Shown: in pieces, positions 44,823 to 55,752 of the stretch | Layout: every line of letters starts with the position of its first letter | How positions within the stretch are numbered: position 1 is the stretch's first letter | NCBI GenBank assembly: GCA_028583405.1 | Contig: CM053258.1 | Coordinates: 848,563-912,562, forward strand | DNA length: 64,000 bases | Reading direction: 5' to 3' | DNA from: Pogonophryne albipinna | Taxonomy: Eukaryota; Chordata; Actinopteri; Perciformes; Artedidraconidae | Made by a program: the position numbers and the translations under genes | Notes under the pieces: generated by a model | What the model was told of the DNA's origin: nothing | The model's input: the letters and a program-made list of their open reading frames with translations, nothing else | Database searches by the model: none

Positions 44823-45256
44823 GTAAAATGTGATTACTTTTTCCATTTCTGGTTTCGATGACACCTCTGATTAAGGTCCATTTATATGAGTCGGAATTTA
44901 GAGAGAATTCAGAATTCTGAAAAAAATTCTGAATTTTGAGAAATTAAGAAATCTGTAAAAAAAAATCATAATTCTGAAAATTGTCTCAGTTTAGAGAAAA
45001 AGTCAGAAATCTGAAAAAAAGTCAGACGGGACTTGAAATGTTGGACATTTAACTCCCTGCCTTCTGTAAATCTTGAGGAAATAAAAGCTTAATCCATCGA
45101 TGTAGCTATTCTTGTAAATGTATTGTTTGTGTGTCTATATTTTTTAAAGTAGTGGCATTCACTTGATGCCTTGAGTCACCTCTGGTTTCGATGACACATC
45201 TGATTCAGGTCCATTTATAGTTGATCCCCAGATTTAATCAGAATATCAAATACTAT
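44823..45256. repeat. Dispersed repeat copy 1 (GAATTCTGAAAAAA-rich)
   Basis: Runs of GAATTCTGAAAAAA and AATTTAGAGAAAAAGTCAG followed by GAAATGTTGGACATTTA, GAGGAAATAAAA and GTAGTGGCATTCACTTGATG. The same order recurs at 49080-50300. Confidence 0.65.
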
Positions 45257-45260
45257 TTAA

Positions 45261-45781
45261 AGGTCCCATGTCATGGCCATTTCTACTGATCATAGTTCCA
45301 TTGTTGAGGTCTACTAGAATAGATTCACATTGTTCAATGTTCCAAACTCACATTGGTTTCTCACAGCATCTCTGTATATTATGTGTATTCAGTCTCTGTC
45401 CTAAACGGCTTGTTGGAGCTCCTGCCCTCCCTATGAGCCCAGTGGCCGTCTGCGAGACACAGCGAAACCCAGCCCGAACACACACACACACACACCCTCA
45501 GCCTGGCTGGGAGTTTGTGTGTGTGCTCACACACCGACTCACAGCCTCGCCGCGTCCCGCCGTCTCAGGGAGGAGAAATCGGCAGAGCTGCAGCTGAGAA
45601 AAGATTGAGTGTGTGTGAGGAAGTCCGCAGATTGGTCAATTTGGACCAATCCATGGACTTAACGTAACAGCTCTACGGATTGGTCCATTGGTCCATTTTG
45701 GGTATGGACTGTTAACATGCAGAAAAAGCTACATAACACACAAGGGGACGGTAATAACCAGAAAAGCATGACATGGGACCT
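45261..45781. mobile_element. TTAA-flanked TIR element (GGTCCCATGTCATG family), 521 bp
   Basis: TTAA at 45257-45260 and 45782-45785. Ends AGGTCCCATGTCATGG and GCATGACATGGGACCT are near-perfect inverted repeats. Contains GTTCCATTGTTGAGGTC and other segments shared with 52938-53689, of which it is a shorter version. Confidence 0.88.
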
Positions 45782-45785
45782 TTAA

Positions 45786-46296
45786 AGATAGAAAATACAT
45801 ACAAATTAAATCAGTTATTTTGAGTTTGCACCTGACAGTGAGAACACCTGGGTCTTTTCTTCACACATATGAATATTGCATTTATGAATTGCATTAAAAT
45901 ACATTAAAAGCATCACCAGTTAGTTGACAAGTCTGAGAGGGAGTATAATTTACAGTTTTGTATAATGGATCCTTTTATCAACTTGTTTTCGGTGTTATCT
46001 CTTTAGCTCTGCTTCCATTAAAACTTAAACGTAGTTTTCCAAAATGAAATGTGAGTCAGTGAGTGTTTCCCACTTTTCTTTTATGCTAATATACTCCAAC
46101 GATGAGACAAGATAACAGAATTAATGGACTCCGGTCCATCGTGACATTTCAGCGCTGCCTCTCATGGCATTTGTTATTTTAATGAGACCCACATAGATTC
46201 TGAGGTGTGTTTTCATCAGTAAATGTGGGGATGTGACGGCACACAAAAAAGGAAATATCTAAACTAAAACTCAGGTTTCTGAAGCTATTCTACACA
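45786..46296. other. Non-coding stretch, nothing recognised
   Basis: No repeat or frame of note. Confidence 0.4.
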
Positions 46297-46755
46297 TTAG
46301 GCTCATCTCAATTGAATAGTTCACCTCCTCCCTTCCCTCACTCGCGTCCCTTCCTTGCGTCTTAGCTCCGCCTCCGTAACGCAGCATCCACACGGCGGCG
46401 TGCGTTGAAGCTTGCAGGTGGGCGTGTCTGAATCTCGACCAACAACCAATCACATGAATCTCCCGCCCCGGACACAAGGGAAAGCGGTTTGATTGGCTAG
46501 AGCTTGTACTGGCATATGATTCGATTGGCTGACGCTTCCGTCGAAGCTTAAAAAGTTGAACATTGCTCAATTTTTGAAGCGAGCAACGCGTAACGACGCT
46601 CCCACAATGCAGTTCGGCGAAGCGTGACGTCACCCCATTCAAAGTGAATGGGCAGAAGCGTTGAAGCTTCAACGCACGTCGCCGTGTGGACGGGCCGTAA
46701 GACGCGAGCGAGAGACATGAGGAAGAGACGCGAGGACAGAGGAGTCCTCAGGTAT
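46297..46755. mobile_element. Nested inverted-repeat elements
   Basis: Outer parts resemble the arms of the 31.8-34.7 kb inverted repeat (CCCTCACTCGCGTCCC on the left, GACGCGAGCGAGAGAC on the right). An inner element has inverted ends CCACACGGCGGCGTGCG (about 46388) and CGACGTGCGTTGAAGC-type inverse (GCACGTCGCCGTGTGG, about 46672), with TTGAAGCTTCAACGC inside. No coding capacity; exact limits uncertain. Confidence 0.55.
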
Positions 46756-46828
46756 GAGTTGGGATGTCCTCGTTCACTCCAGCGTCTCCATAAACAACGC
46801 CCTTTACTTCTGGTGCGCGCAGTTGTAT

Positions 46829-46910
46829 CCCCGTCACTGGACTTCCCTCCCCGTCACTGGACTTCCCTCCCTGTCACTGGACTTCCCTCCCTGTCACTGG
46901 ACTTCCCTCC
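46829..46910 (+). repeat. 20-bp minisatellite, 4 copies
   Basis: CACTGGACTTCCCTCCCTGT repeated four times with CC/CT variants. Confidence 0.9.
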
Positions 46911-47617
46911 ACATCGATCTCTTCAAACCTGGGATTTAGTTTCTCATTGAAATGATTTCGTCCATCTCTTCCATTCACTATAGTTTTCTATGTATTATTT
47001 TCGTTCCTGTATTTGTTTTTCCAGTTATAACATTTCATTCAAGTTATAATTATAATCATAATAATAGTTGATGGATTCATTTCCTTATGGTATTTGAGCT
47101 TGTTTCAGATCAACTTTTGTATTGAATGTTGTTATTTAATTTGTCCTACAGAAGAGACACAAATCACTAAATGTTAGAGCCACAATGAAGTCAAAGTTAT
47201 TATTTAGATTCATAATTTGATAAATGATTTAATGATGGAAAAGGATTTATATTGCCATGGTGAATATCTTTTGATGAAATGATTGTTTATGTTAAATCGT
47301 AAATATGATCTGTTTCCTTGTACCTTCCGGTGTGTATTTAAGTGAGGTAATTGAGGACAGCCGCGGTGCTCTGAGACCTGATGAGACGGGGAGCGGAACG
47401 GTTTTTCGACCACAAATTGTAAACAGAGATTAGTGTTGCAAATTGGACTGCAAAGTATAGTTTATATAGGAAAGTATCTCGCCGAAATATTGATTTAGAT
47501 TTGTTATTTTGAGACTATTTAAGTCAATATTACATTTTTTGACTGAAAACCTTCGGCTGCTTATTGCTTTGTGTCGTCAACCCCGCTCTATAGTGGCAAA
47601 AAGGAAACCTTGGATGC
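46911..47617. other. AT-rich spacer, nothing recognised
   Basis: No frame or repeat of note before the LINE tail. Confidence 0.4.
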
Positions 47618-48948
47618 CATTACATTACATTACATTACGTTGCATTTAGCTGACGCTTTTATCCAAAGCGACTTACAATAAGTGCGTTCGACCAACAAAA
47701 TACAACCTTGAAGAAAACAGAATCATAAAGTACATCAGGTTTCATAGAGCAAAAACATTTCAAGTGCTACCCAACTGGCTTTAGGTAAGCCAGTCCTTTA
47801 TTAGTATATAAGTGCTTTGTTAATAGTTCTATCGCTCGAAGTGGAGTCGAAAGAGATGAGTTTTCAGTCTGGAAGGTGTGTAAGCTATCTGCTGTCCTGA
47901 TGTCAATGGGGAGCTCATTCCACCATTTTGGAGCCAGGATAGCAAACCCACGTGTTTTTGCTGATGGGAACTTGGTTCCCCCTCGCAGCGAGGGTGCAGC
48001 GAGCCGTTTGGTTGATGCAGAGCGGAGTGCACGTGCTGGGGTGTACGGTTTAACCATGTCCTGGATGTAGGAAGGGCCAGACCCATTCGCAGCATGGTAC
48101 GCAAGTACCATTGTCTTGAAGTGGATTCTAGCAGTTACCGGAAGCCAGTGGGAGGAGCGGAGGAGCGGCATGGTGTGGGAACATTTAGGAAGGTTGAAGA
48201 CCAGACGAGCCGCTGCATTCTGGATGAGCTGCAGAGGTCGGATGGCACATGCAGGTAGACCAGCCAGGAGGGAGTTGCAGTAGTCTAGGCGTGAGATGAC
48301 GAGAGCCTGGACCAGAACCTGCGTCGCTTTCTGGGTCAGCTGGGGACGTATCCTCCTGATGTTGTAAAGCGTGTATCTGCAGCAGCGGGTTGTAGCAGCT
48401 ATGTTTGCAGTGAAGGACAGGTTGTTATCTAGGGTCACACCCAGATTCCTTGCAGTCTGAGTCGGGGAAACAACAGAGGTGCCAAAGTTGATTGTTAGGT
48501 CAAGAGTGGGACAATCTTTTCCCGGAAGGAAAAGCAGTTCAGTCTTGTCAAGGTTGAACTTGAGGTGATGATCAGACATCCACTGAGAGATGTCAGCTAG
48601 ACAAGCAGAGATGCGTGCGACGACCTGGGTCTCTGAGCGGGGAAAGGACAGAATTAATTGGGTGTCGTCAGCGTAGCAGTGGTATGAAAAACCATGCGGG
48701 CTAATGACTGATCCGAGCGAGTTTGTGTACAAGGAGAAGAGGAGGGGACCAAGAACAGAGCCCTGAGGGACCCCTGTAGTTAATTGACAAGGGTCGGACT
48801 CCGACCCTCTCCAAGTAACCCTGTAGGTGCGGTCTTTGAGGTATGAGGTGAGGAGGGAAAGTGCAGAGCCTGAAACTCCAAGTTCTTGGAGAGTGCGAAG
48901 GAGGATCTGATGGTTCACCGTGTGGAATGCAGCAGACAGGTCCAAATT
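47618..48948 (-). mobile_element. 5'-truncated L2/Maui-type LINE
   Basis: On the minus strand the element starts abruptly at RT motif A (48948), runs through an open frame and ends with the conserved teleost L2 tail (CACTTATTGTAAGTCGCTTT, GGATAAAAGCGTCAGCTAAA) and a (TGTAA)n-type terminus (ATTAC repeats at 47619-47640 on the plus strand). 5' truncation is typical of target-primed reverse transcription. No clear target duplication found. Confidence 0.92.
47767..48945 (-). CDS. L2 LINE reverse transcriptase, N-terminally truncated but open
   Basis: 392 codons without a stop. Motif A is [12 protein letters not shown] (the first codon is TTG, so the true start is lost). Motif B is [20 protein letters not shown] (about residues 56-75), the catalytic YADD is at about 91-94, and [15 protein letters not shown] follows at about 128-142. 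The C-terminal region has [35 protein letters not shown] and PKWWNELP, typical of L2/CR1-group proteins. The endonuclease and N-terminal half of RT are absent, so it cannot move by itself. The F-D of motif A, usually AFDTV, is AFHTV here. Confidence 0.9.
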   Translation of the reverse strand: MDLSAAFHTVNHQILLRTLQELGVSGSALSLLTSYLKDRTYRVTWRGSESDPCQLTTGVPQGSVLGPLLFSLYTNSLGSVISPHGFSYHCYADDTQLILSFPRSETQVVARISACLADISQWMSDHHLKFNLDKTELLFLPGKDCPTLDLTINFGTSVVSPTQTARNLGVTLDNNLSFTANIAATTRCCRYTLYNIRRIRPQLTQKATQVLVQALVISRLDYCNSLLAGLPACAIRPLQLIQNAAARLVFNLPKCSHTMPLLRSSHWLPVTARIHFKTMVLAYHAANGSGPSYIQDMVKPYTPARALRSASTKRLAAPSLRGGTKFPSAKTRGFAILAPKWWNELPIDIRTADSLHTFQTENSSLSTPLRAIELLTKHLYTNKGLAYLKPVG

Positions 48949-49079
48949 ACACTAAAATATGTATTAGATTTGTATATATCGTAAATGTTTGACGTTCTGT
49001 GGGTCTACCACACATGCATCACAAACCACAAGTAAGAACTGTAAGTTATTTTATAATCAAAACATTATTATTACAGAAT

Positions 49080-49562
49080 TTAGAGAAAAAGTCAGAATTC
49101 TGTAAAAAAAAAGCGGATTTAGGAGAAAGTTTTAATTCAAAACAAAAAAAATTATTTAGAAAAAGTCTGAATTCTGAAAAAAATGTCATAAATCTGGAAA
49201 AAGTCTGAATTCTGAAAAAAATTCTGAATTCTAAAAAAAAACCGTCATAAATCTGGAAAAAGTCAGAATTCAGAGAAAAAGTCTGAATTCTAAAAAAAGT
49301 TTGAATTTAGAGGGAAAAAAATCAGAATTCAGAAGAAAAAAAAAGTCAACATTTAGAGAAATTCTGACTTTCCTTTTTAAATACTTTATTGTGACATTAC
49401 AGTGATGTACAAAGAGATATAACGGGATATGAAATGTTGGACATTTAGCTTCCTGCCTCGTAAACCATGAGGAAATAAAAACTAAATGCATCAATATATC
49501 TTTCATTTTCTCATCTGTTCTTATAAATATATTGTTGGTGTCCGTCACTTTTTTTGTTGTGG
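49080..49562. repeat. Dispersed repeat copy 2, left part
   Basis: Same GAATTCTGAAAAAA-rich block and GAAATGTTGGACATTTAG, GAGGAAATAAAAACTAAATG as 44823-45256. Interrupted at 49563 by a Rex1 fragment and resuming at 49989. Confidence 0.65.
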
Positions 49563-49988
49563 TACGATACGATAATACGATACGATAATACTTTATTTGT
49601 CAGATCAAGTCTGAAATTTGACTTGCGTCACAGCAGCTCCATGTCCAACATCAACAGACAAGTATCCAGACACAATACATGAAACACAAACAACAAACAT
49701 TTAACATCACAGCACAATCAGTGAGAGAAAAGCTGCTCAAAGAGCCTTCAGCGTGCATTTGATCTGGGATCAGCTCTGTGTTCACTGAGAGGATTGACTG
49801 ATGCACAAAGGAGTGCTTCAGTCTGACTTTATTGAATGGTGGGACCCTGTATCTCCGATCAGATGGTAGCAGTTCATACTCACTGTTCAGAACATGGTTT
49901 GGGTCAGAGATGATGTGGTTGGACAGCCTCACTAGGTTGTTATGATAGGCTGAGTCATAGCGTCTCTGACAGGTGGACCAACAATCAG
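49563..49988 (-). mobile_element. Rex1-like LINE 3' fragment
   Basis: On the minus strand it encodes CWSTCQRRYDSAYHNNLVRL, SDPNHVLNSEYELLPSDRRY and RVPPFNKVRLKHSFVHQSI, matching the C-terminal end of Rex1-type LINE proteins. It then has a stop near 49651, an AATAAAGTATT and a (CGTAT)n-like tail. The flanks GTTGTGG (49556-49562) and GTAGTGG (49989-49995) look like a 7-bp duplication with one mismatch, and copy 1 of the host repeat (GTAGTGGCATTCAC near 45149) gives the empty site. Confidence 0.75.
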
Positions 49989-50310
49989 GTAGTGGCATTT
50001 GACTTGATTTGCTGAGTCATGCTGAGGATGCGCAACGATGTGATACTCTGCCATATTGAAGGCTTGTAAATGAAGATGCCCTTGAAAATGTTATGACTTT
50101 TCACGAGTCTAAAGTCTAAAACACATGAATCCACTTTTGTTAACGATTTTTATATGCTTTTTATTGCCGAAGCTGAAGTCAGGCTGGTATTTATTTACAC
50201 CTGTTAACCTTGACATATCTTTTTATGTCTATATCAAATTTTTAGTATTGGCATTTGACCTGATGCTTTGAGTCATGTTGAGGATGAACGTTAGGCTTTT
50301 AAATGGACAT
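49989..50310. repeat. Dispersed repeat copy 2, right part
   Basis: GTAGTGGCATTTGACTTG and TGAGTCATGCTGAGGATG; a second copy of GGCATTTGACCTGATGC, TTTGAGTCATG lies at 50251-50285, so this part is itself tandemly duplicated. Confidence 0.5.
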
Positions 50311-50849
50311 GCTCTTTAACATGACGACTAAATGTACAATACAGTTTAATTTGCTTTAAAATATGTGTAGTACAACCACAGATGGGGGTGAAACATGCTC
50401 TTTATCACATCCTGTTAGTGTTTTTCAGGCCCTTGTCTTGGGACTCTTTTCTTTGGCATCTTTTAGAGAGAAGGCTCTGGAGGCATCTGTGGTGACGGCT
50501 TAATTCATTTAAATTTGTTGGCTCTCCAGTTGCCTGTTGTCTTCGTCTCTATCTGTCACCATCCTCCCACTGTGCCCTTCTGTCTCAGCTTTCATTAAAA
50601 TATTCCACTGCCTTTAATACATGCAGGAATATAATACTGTTTGTGCTGATTTACGCTGCAGAAATGGGTGTGAAACATATGATTTCATGACCTTGGTAGT
50701 CTACTAACCAGCATTGTTAACATATTAATTAAGTACCCCAAAGTTTTATGTTCAAAATGAAAATGACGGCCCAAGATTTTTTGAAATTGTCGGGTGCTAA
50801 CTTGCCTATTTTGTGCAATTTGCATTAATAGGTGCATTAATTAGCGCAA
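50311..50849. other. Non-coding stretch, nothing recognised
   Basis: No frame or repeat of note. Confidence 0.35.
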
Positions 50850-51160
50850 ATTAGCATTATAGCTTATATGGACAACGTTTTAATTATATATTTGCCAATT
50901 TGGAAGATATTGGAGTTTTTTGGGTTATGGAGCATGCTTAATCCAATTCTGACACTTTTAAGGAAGAAGATTACAGTTTAAACCAGAAAGGGGCAATATT
51001 TAAACTCCCAGTGCTCCAATTGGATGGATAGGGTATATTTTGGGAGAAAAAAAAAATCGAAAAATACTTTAACTCGGTTATAAATACAGAATCCTCAAAG
51101 AACCCCAAAACAACTCCAATATTGTCCAAATTGACCAAGCTGTTTTTTAAATCCATATAA
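50850..51160. mobile_element. Fold-back-like element with ~75-bp inverted arms
   Basis: The left arm (ATTAGCATTATAGC, TATATGG, GCCAATTTGGAAGATATTGG) and right arm (CTCCAATATTGTCCAAATTG, TATATAAG-type ATCCATATAAGG) are inverted. A single half-copy is at 24317-24400. It directly abuts 72-bp array 3. Confidence 0.55.
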
Positions 51161-51982
51161 GGAACTACAGCACGGTCACATGACTTCACGTCACCACCGC
51201 TAAGCTAAAGGAGACTAATGTTGGGCTATAAAGGAACTACAGCACGGTCACATGACTTCACGTCACCACTGCTAAGCTAAAGGTGGCTAATGTTGGGCTA
51301 TAAAGGAACTACAGCACGATCACATGACTTCACGTCACCACCGCTAAGCTAAAGGCGGCTAATGTTGGGCTATAAAGGAACTACAGCACGGTCACATGAC
51401 TTCACGTCACCACCGCTAAGCTAAAGGTGGCTAATGTTGGGCTATAGAGGAACTACAGCACAGTCACATGACTTCACGTCACCACCGCTAAGCTAAAGGT
51501 GGCTAATGTTGGGCTATAAAGGAACTACAGCACGATCACATGACTTCACGTCACCACCGCTAAGCTAAAGGCGGCTAATGTTGGGCTATAAAGGAACTAC
51601 AGCACGATCACATGACTTCACGTCACCACCGCTAAGCTAAAGGCGGCTAATGTTGGGCTATAAAGGAACTACAGCACGGTCACATGACTTCACGTCACCA
51701 CCGCTAAGCTAAAGGCGGCTAATGTTGGGCTATAAAGGAACTACAGCACGGTCACATGACTTCACGTCACCACCGCTAAGCTAAAGGAGGCTAATGTTGG
51801 GCTATAAAGGAACTACAGCACGGTCACATGACTTCACCTCACCACCGCTAAGCTAAAGGCGGCTAATGTTGGGCTATAAAGGAACTACAGCACGGTCACA
51901 TGACTTCACGTCACCACCGCTAAGCTAAAGGTGGCTAATGTTGGGCTATACAGGAACTACAGCACGGTCACATGACTTCATA
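51161..51982 (+). repeat. 72-bp minisatellite, array 3 (about 11.5 copies)
   Basis: Same unit and orientation as array 2. Begins partway through a monomer (AAGGAACTACAGCACGG) and ends partway (ACATGACTTCA). Confidence 0.95.
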
Positions 51983-52507
51983 TTTTTAGGGATAACAACC
52001 AAAAACAGATTCAGAAAACCATTGACTTCCAGACCAGGGTACAGAAAGTGGTATCTAATTCAGGACTAATGTATGCAGCTCATACAGGCTAGAAAATGGA
52101 CTATAGTATAACATGATGGTGCATATCTGCAGACTCATCCTCCAGTAGGAATAATAAACCGTTTGTTTCTCTTCACTGTGACTCTTTTAACGGACACAGG
52201 AATATTTTTGTGCATGACATAACTCCAAGCTGTAGCATTCTCCAGCATTTTGAGTTATGGCTACCAGCACTTCACAGTTAGTCATAAAAGTTTTGGCATT
52301 TTAGTTTGATCTACTGTCCGACTGGACCAGAAATCAGCCGAGAGCCAACATACATCATCCTGAGCTCTGTGTGGGGACATGCAGTTTATTTATACTTCAC
52401 ATTTCTACTGAAGGCAACTCAAAGTGCTTTACAAAGAACATTTTGGTGAATTAAGACAACAGAAACGCACTATAGAATGACATTTAAATACTATTGGAAA
52501 CAGTGAA
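51983..52507. other. Non-coding; short interspersed-repeat tail
   Basis: 52385-52445 (TTTATTTATACTTCACATTT, CTCAAAGTGCTTTACAAAG) resembles a common teleost LINE-type 3' tail. The rest is unassigned. Confidence 0.35.
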
Positions 52508-52846
52508 TTGCATAAAGACTCAAAAGAACATGAACTGGGAACAGATCTTTTTTCGTTCTTGGTGGTTTTATGTATTTTTCTTGGAGGTTTGAACGTATTT
52601 GTAGCTTTAGGTTTGTATCTTTTTAAAGGCTATGGTTTGTGGAAATCAATTAATTGGGTTTTTTCAATGTTTTCAACAGGGAACGTTTTGGTGCGCTTGC
52701 CTTCAGCTAGGTCTAAATTGATTAAGACGGGTATAACGTACAAGAATAAAGGTTACAGTGCAATAAAATACATGAATAATAACACAATTAAATACAAGGT
52801 AGATGCAAAAGCTGAAGTTGTAGTCTTTTATTTTAAAGAAGTATAA
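52508..52846 (+). other. Unassigned 112-codon open frame
   Basis: Starts MHKDSKEHELGTDLFSF, has a hydrophobic stretch (LFSFLVVLCIFLGGLNVFV) and a lysine/asparagine-rich C-terminal half ending YFKEV. It is AT-rich, without splice context or known domain. The 3' part (GACGGGTATAACGTAC to AAAGAAGTATAACCTGCAG) is partly repeated at 53716-53845 with stops, which argues for a repeat rather than a gene. Confidence 0.15.
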
Positions 52847-52937
52847 CCTGCAGTTGTCCGAGATTTATCTTCACATTGATTATTTTTAAATGTTTACCTC
52901 GATGATAATGAACTTTTCTGACGTGCTTGCCTTTTAA

Positions 52938-53689
52938 AGGTCCCATGTCATGGCCATTTCTACTGATCATATTTCCATTGTTGAGGTCTACTAGAATAGA
53001 TTTACATTGTTCAATGTTCCAAACTCACATTGGTTTCTCAAACAGCATCTCTGTATATTATGTGTATTCAGTCTCTGTCCTAAACGGCTTGTTGGAGCTC
53101 CTGCCCCCCCCCCCCCTGTGAGCCCAGTGTGCCCTGATTGGTCGGGATGTTGCGAGGCTCGTTGCTGCGAGGTGTGGACAGGTTTCCGGGTCGGCGATAC
53201 AGCGCGAAACTCATCCTGAGCACACACAAACACTCACAGCCGGAGTCAAAGCAATAAGTGTGGCTTGATATTGAGGAAGAAAAAGGTTTATCACGCTGTG
53301 AGAATGGGTCTGCGGAGAGCGTTTCTCCGCCATCCCAACTCGTCTATTACCAGCGTTCAGGGAGCTCTATGCAAGTCAATGTGACTCCCTGTTAGTTAGC
53401 CAAGTGGTCCTGGTGTGTGAGGGGCTCCAAGGATTGGTCCATTTGGGCCAATCCGGTCATTTGTTGTTGGGTGTTCACACGTCACAGAACACAGGAAGCA
53501 AACAATGGAAAAAGAGAAATGTCCAACGAGGCGTTCTGGGGCAGCACAGACAGGTCTTCTCTGTGTTAGAGTTTTACTCGCTACAGGGTGCACTTTGAGG
53601 GTTTGTGACTCTGCAGACCGTTTACATGCAGAAAAACCTTCATAACACAAGGGGACGGGTGATAACCGGAAAAGCCTGACATGGGAGCT
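52938..53689. mobile_element. TTAA-flanked TIR element (GGTCCCATGTCATG family), 752 bp
   Basis: TTAA at 52934-52937 and 53690-53693. Ends AGGTCCCATGTCATGG and CCTGACATGGGAGCT are inverted repeats. The fullest member of the family in the window (relatives at 14960 and 45261). No transposase. Confidence 0.88.
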
Positions 53690-54980
53690 TTAACTTAGTC
53701 AGTCTTAATTATTTTAGACGGGTATTACGTACACGGAAAAAAAGAAAACTGCCGTGTGAGATTGGGACAAGTTTGATCAGATTTTACAAAAGGATTATGC
53801 AAAAAGAAAAGTGTTCAGCATTATTTCAAAGAAGTATGACCTGCAGTTTTCTGGGAGTTTGTTCGCGATTTATTGAGCACAACATCTAAAAGCTGCTTTT
53901 CCATATTTAGGTTGACTCTGGGTTAGAAAGCAGACATTATAATACTCAAAATCCTCAAAATAAACATTTATTTGAGTATAATAGTGCAGCTGAAGCTCTA
54001 AGAGGTATTTTGGTGCTAAACCGTTCAGTTCTGTATAAACCAACATTCGTAAATTGCTCACACACTCCTCTATATTAAGCACTCAAATTGTCATTCCCAG
54101 AGATAATCTAAAATTAATTGAGCCAGTATTTAGACCAATCTGCATCGTTGCCAAGTACATTTTGAGAGCAGCAATTTGGCCCTGAGCTAAATATATTATG
54201 GCAGCTTTTCCAGAAGCTGAGTCCAAAACTATGACCGTGCGAAGTCTAGCAGATTATTCCCAGAGTGTCGAAGTTGAGTTTAAATTCAGTTGAGTTATTA
54301 AAATGTTTTGGGTTTCCAAGAAATCAGTTCAATGAGAGCCAGACGGTGTGATTATAAAGATAATTACAGTTATATTAATCGGAAAATGAAGCAAATAGAC
54401 CGATAATTTCACCGTCTAGAAACGGAGGATGTTGAACATTCTTTCCACGTAATTGATCGTCATTTTACGTGTGAATCTACTGGTGGATTAATATAATAAA
54501 ATGTCAGTATTAAGCTCAATCATACAGTAAATATGACAAGAACTGCAAGCTGAAAGTCGCTCTAATGCTCCGTAGATACAATGGATCCATTTTTTATGCA
54601 AATACTAATAAGGTTAGAAAATGCTTGAAAGATTTTGCATGATTGAGTCCGATAGTTATTTGTCTTTCAATGGAAACATCGCGTGATGAAATATACAGTT
54701 TAATATATACATAGATATGGTATTTCTCCAGGGGTTTTTCTAGAAAGATATAGTATGAGTACTGTGGCTCTGATCTTGTTTATAAGATCAATTATCTCGA
54801 GAATATGACGCTCGTAAACAAGATGTCTCCGCGGACGTAAACAACAACGTGACGTCAGAGCTCCGTAAAAACAAAGCTGTCTCTGCCGTCTGACGCTCCG
54901 TTTGATTCTCATATTTCTGGGGGAATTATACAGTTTAACATTTTTTATTTAAAATAAGCCTTTTTATTTTGTAGTAACTG
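53690..54980. other. Non-coding; partial local duplication, otherwise unassigned
   Basis: 53716-53845 repeats words from 52720-52850 on the other side of the TTAA element. The remainder has no recognised feature. The minus-strand frame at 54700-54912 is unsupported. Confidence 0.35.
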
Positions 54981-55370
54981 GTTTTATCCTCCCTCATAGA
55001 GGTCTGTTTCACACCGTACTGGTGTGAAACTCAAAGAAAAGAACTCTTGTTGAAGTGCCTCGTACAGATAACTCCTGGTGGTCCTCAGTGAAGTGACCAC
55101 AGTGTGTTTCAGGTTCGACACATCACCTTCCCCTCCAGTTAGCCGACAACAACAACAACTCCCAGGAATTGATTTTTTCCCTCCCGGCCTCTGTCTTGTA
55201 GGAGCGTCTTCTCTGTGTTTTTTTATTTCTTTACCACAACCGTCTCTTTCAAGGCTGACAATCCACTGATTGAACGGACAGAAAATCGATCCAATCTCAT
55301 CCGAGTCGGCGTTCATACCTCGACATCTCGACTTCCCCAGGCGAAATGGGGGGGAACACAGGTTCGCTTG

Positions 55371-55372
<2 letters not shown>
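54981..55372. other. Unassigned sequence before the AC microsatellite
   Basis: Open on the minus strand for about 130 codons in continuity with the AC repeat, but with no domain or splice evidence. Confidence 0.3.
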
Positions 55373-55444
<72 letters not shown>

Positions 55445-55512
55445 CACATACACCACACCACACACACACATACACATACCACACACACACCACACACACA
55501 CACACACACACC
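55373..55512. repeat. (AC)n microsatellite
   Basis: Perfect AC from 55373 to 55440, then interrupted AC/ATACC repeats to about 55512. Confidence 0.97.
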
Positions 55513-55519
55513 ATGTATA

Positions 55520-55752
55520 CATCACTTCAGGGGACATTACATTGACTTACATGCATTTCCTGGAGACTTATCCTAACCTTAACCATAACCAACACATGCC
55601 TAACCCTAATCCTAAACCTAACCAAGTCTTCACCCTAAAATTAATGATCCTCCTTATGGGGACCTCCAATTTGTCCCCATAAGGGAGACGAGTCCCCACA
55701 CGTGACTGTGTAAACAGATGTAGGTCCCCACAAGTATAGTAATGCTAGGCCA
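55520..55752. mobile_element. Teleost interspersed repeat with GGGGAC ends
   Basis: The left side has CAGGGGACATTACATTGAC and CTAACCTTAACCATAACC; the right side has GTCCCCACAAGTATAGTAAT. The latter reversed (ATTACTATACTTGTGGGGAC) resembles the left end, suggesting short TIRs. This repeat is often found next to CA microsatellites in fish, as here. Confidence 0.6.

Noticed and set aside
52508..52846. Membrane protein gene of 112 codons
   Set aside because: AT-rich, no family, and part of it is duplicated with stops on the other side of the TTAA element.
55575..55625. Interstitial telomere-like CCTAACCCTAA words
   Set aside because: Only irregular CTAACC words within a known type of teleost interspersed repeat, not a (CCCTAA)n tract.
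54984..55682. Cys-Val and His-Thr repeat frames
   Set aside because: Translation of the (AC)n microsatellite and its edges; no supporting domain.
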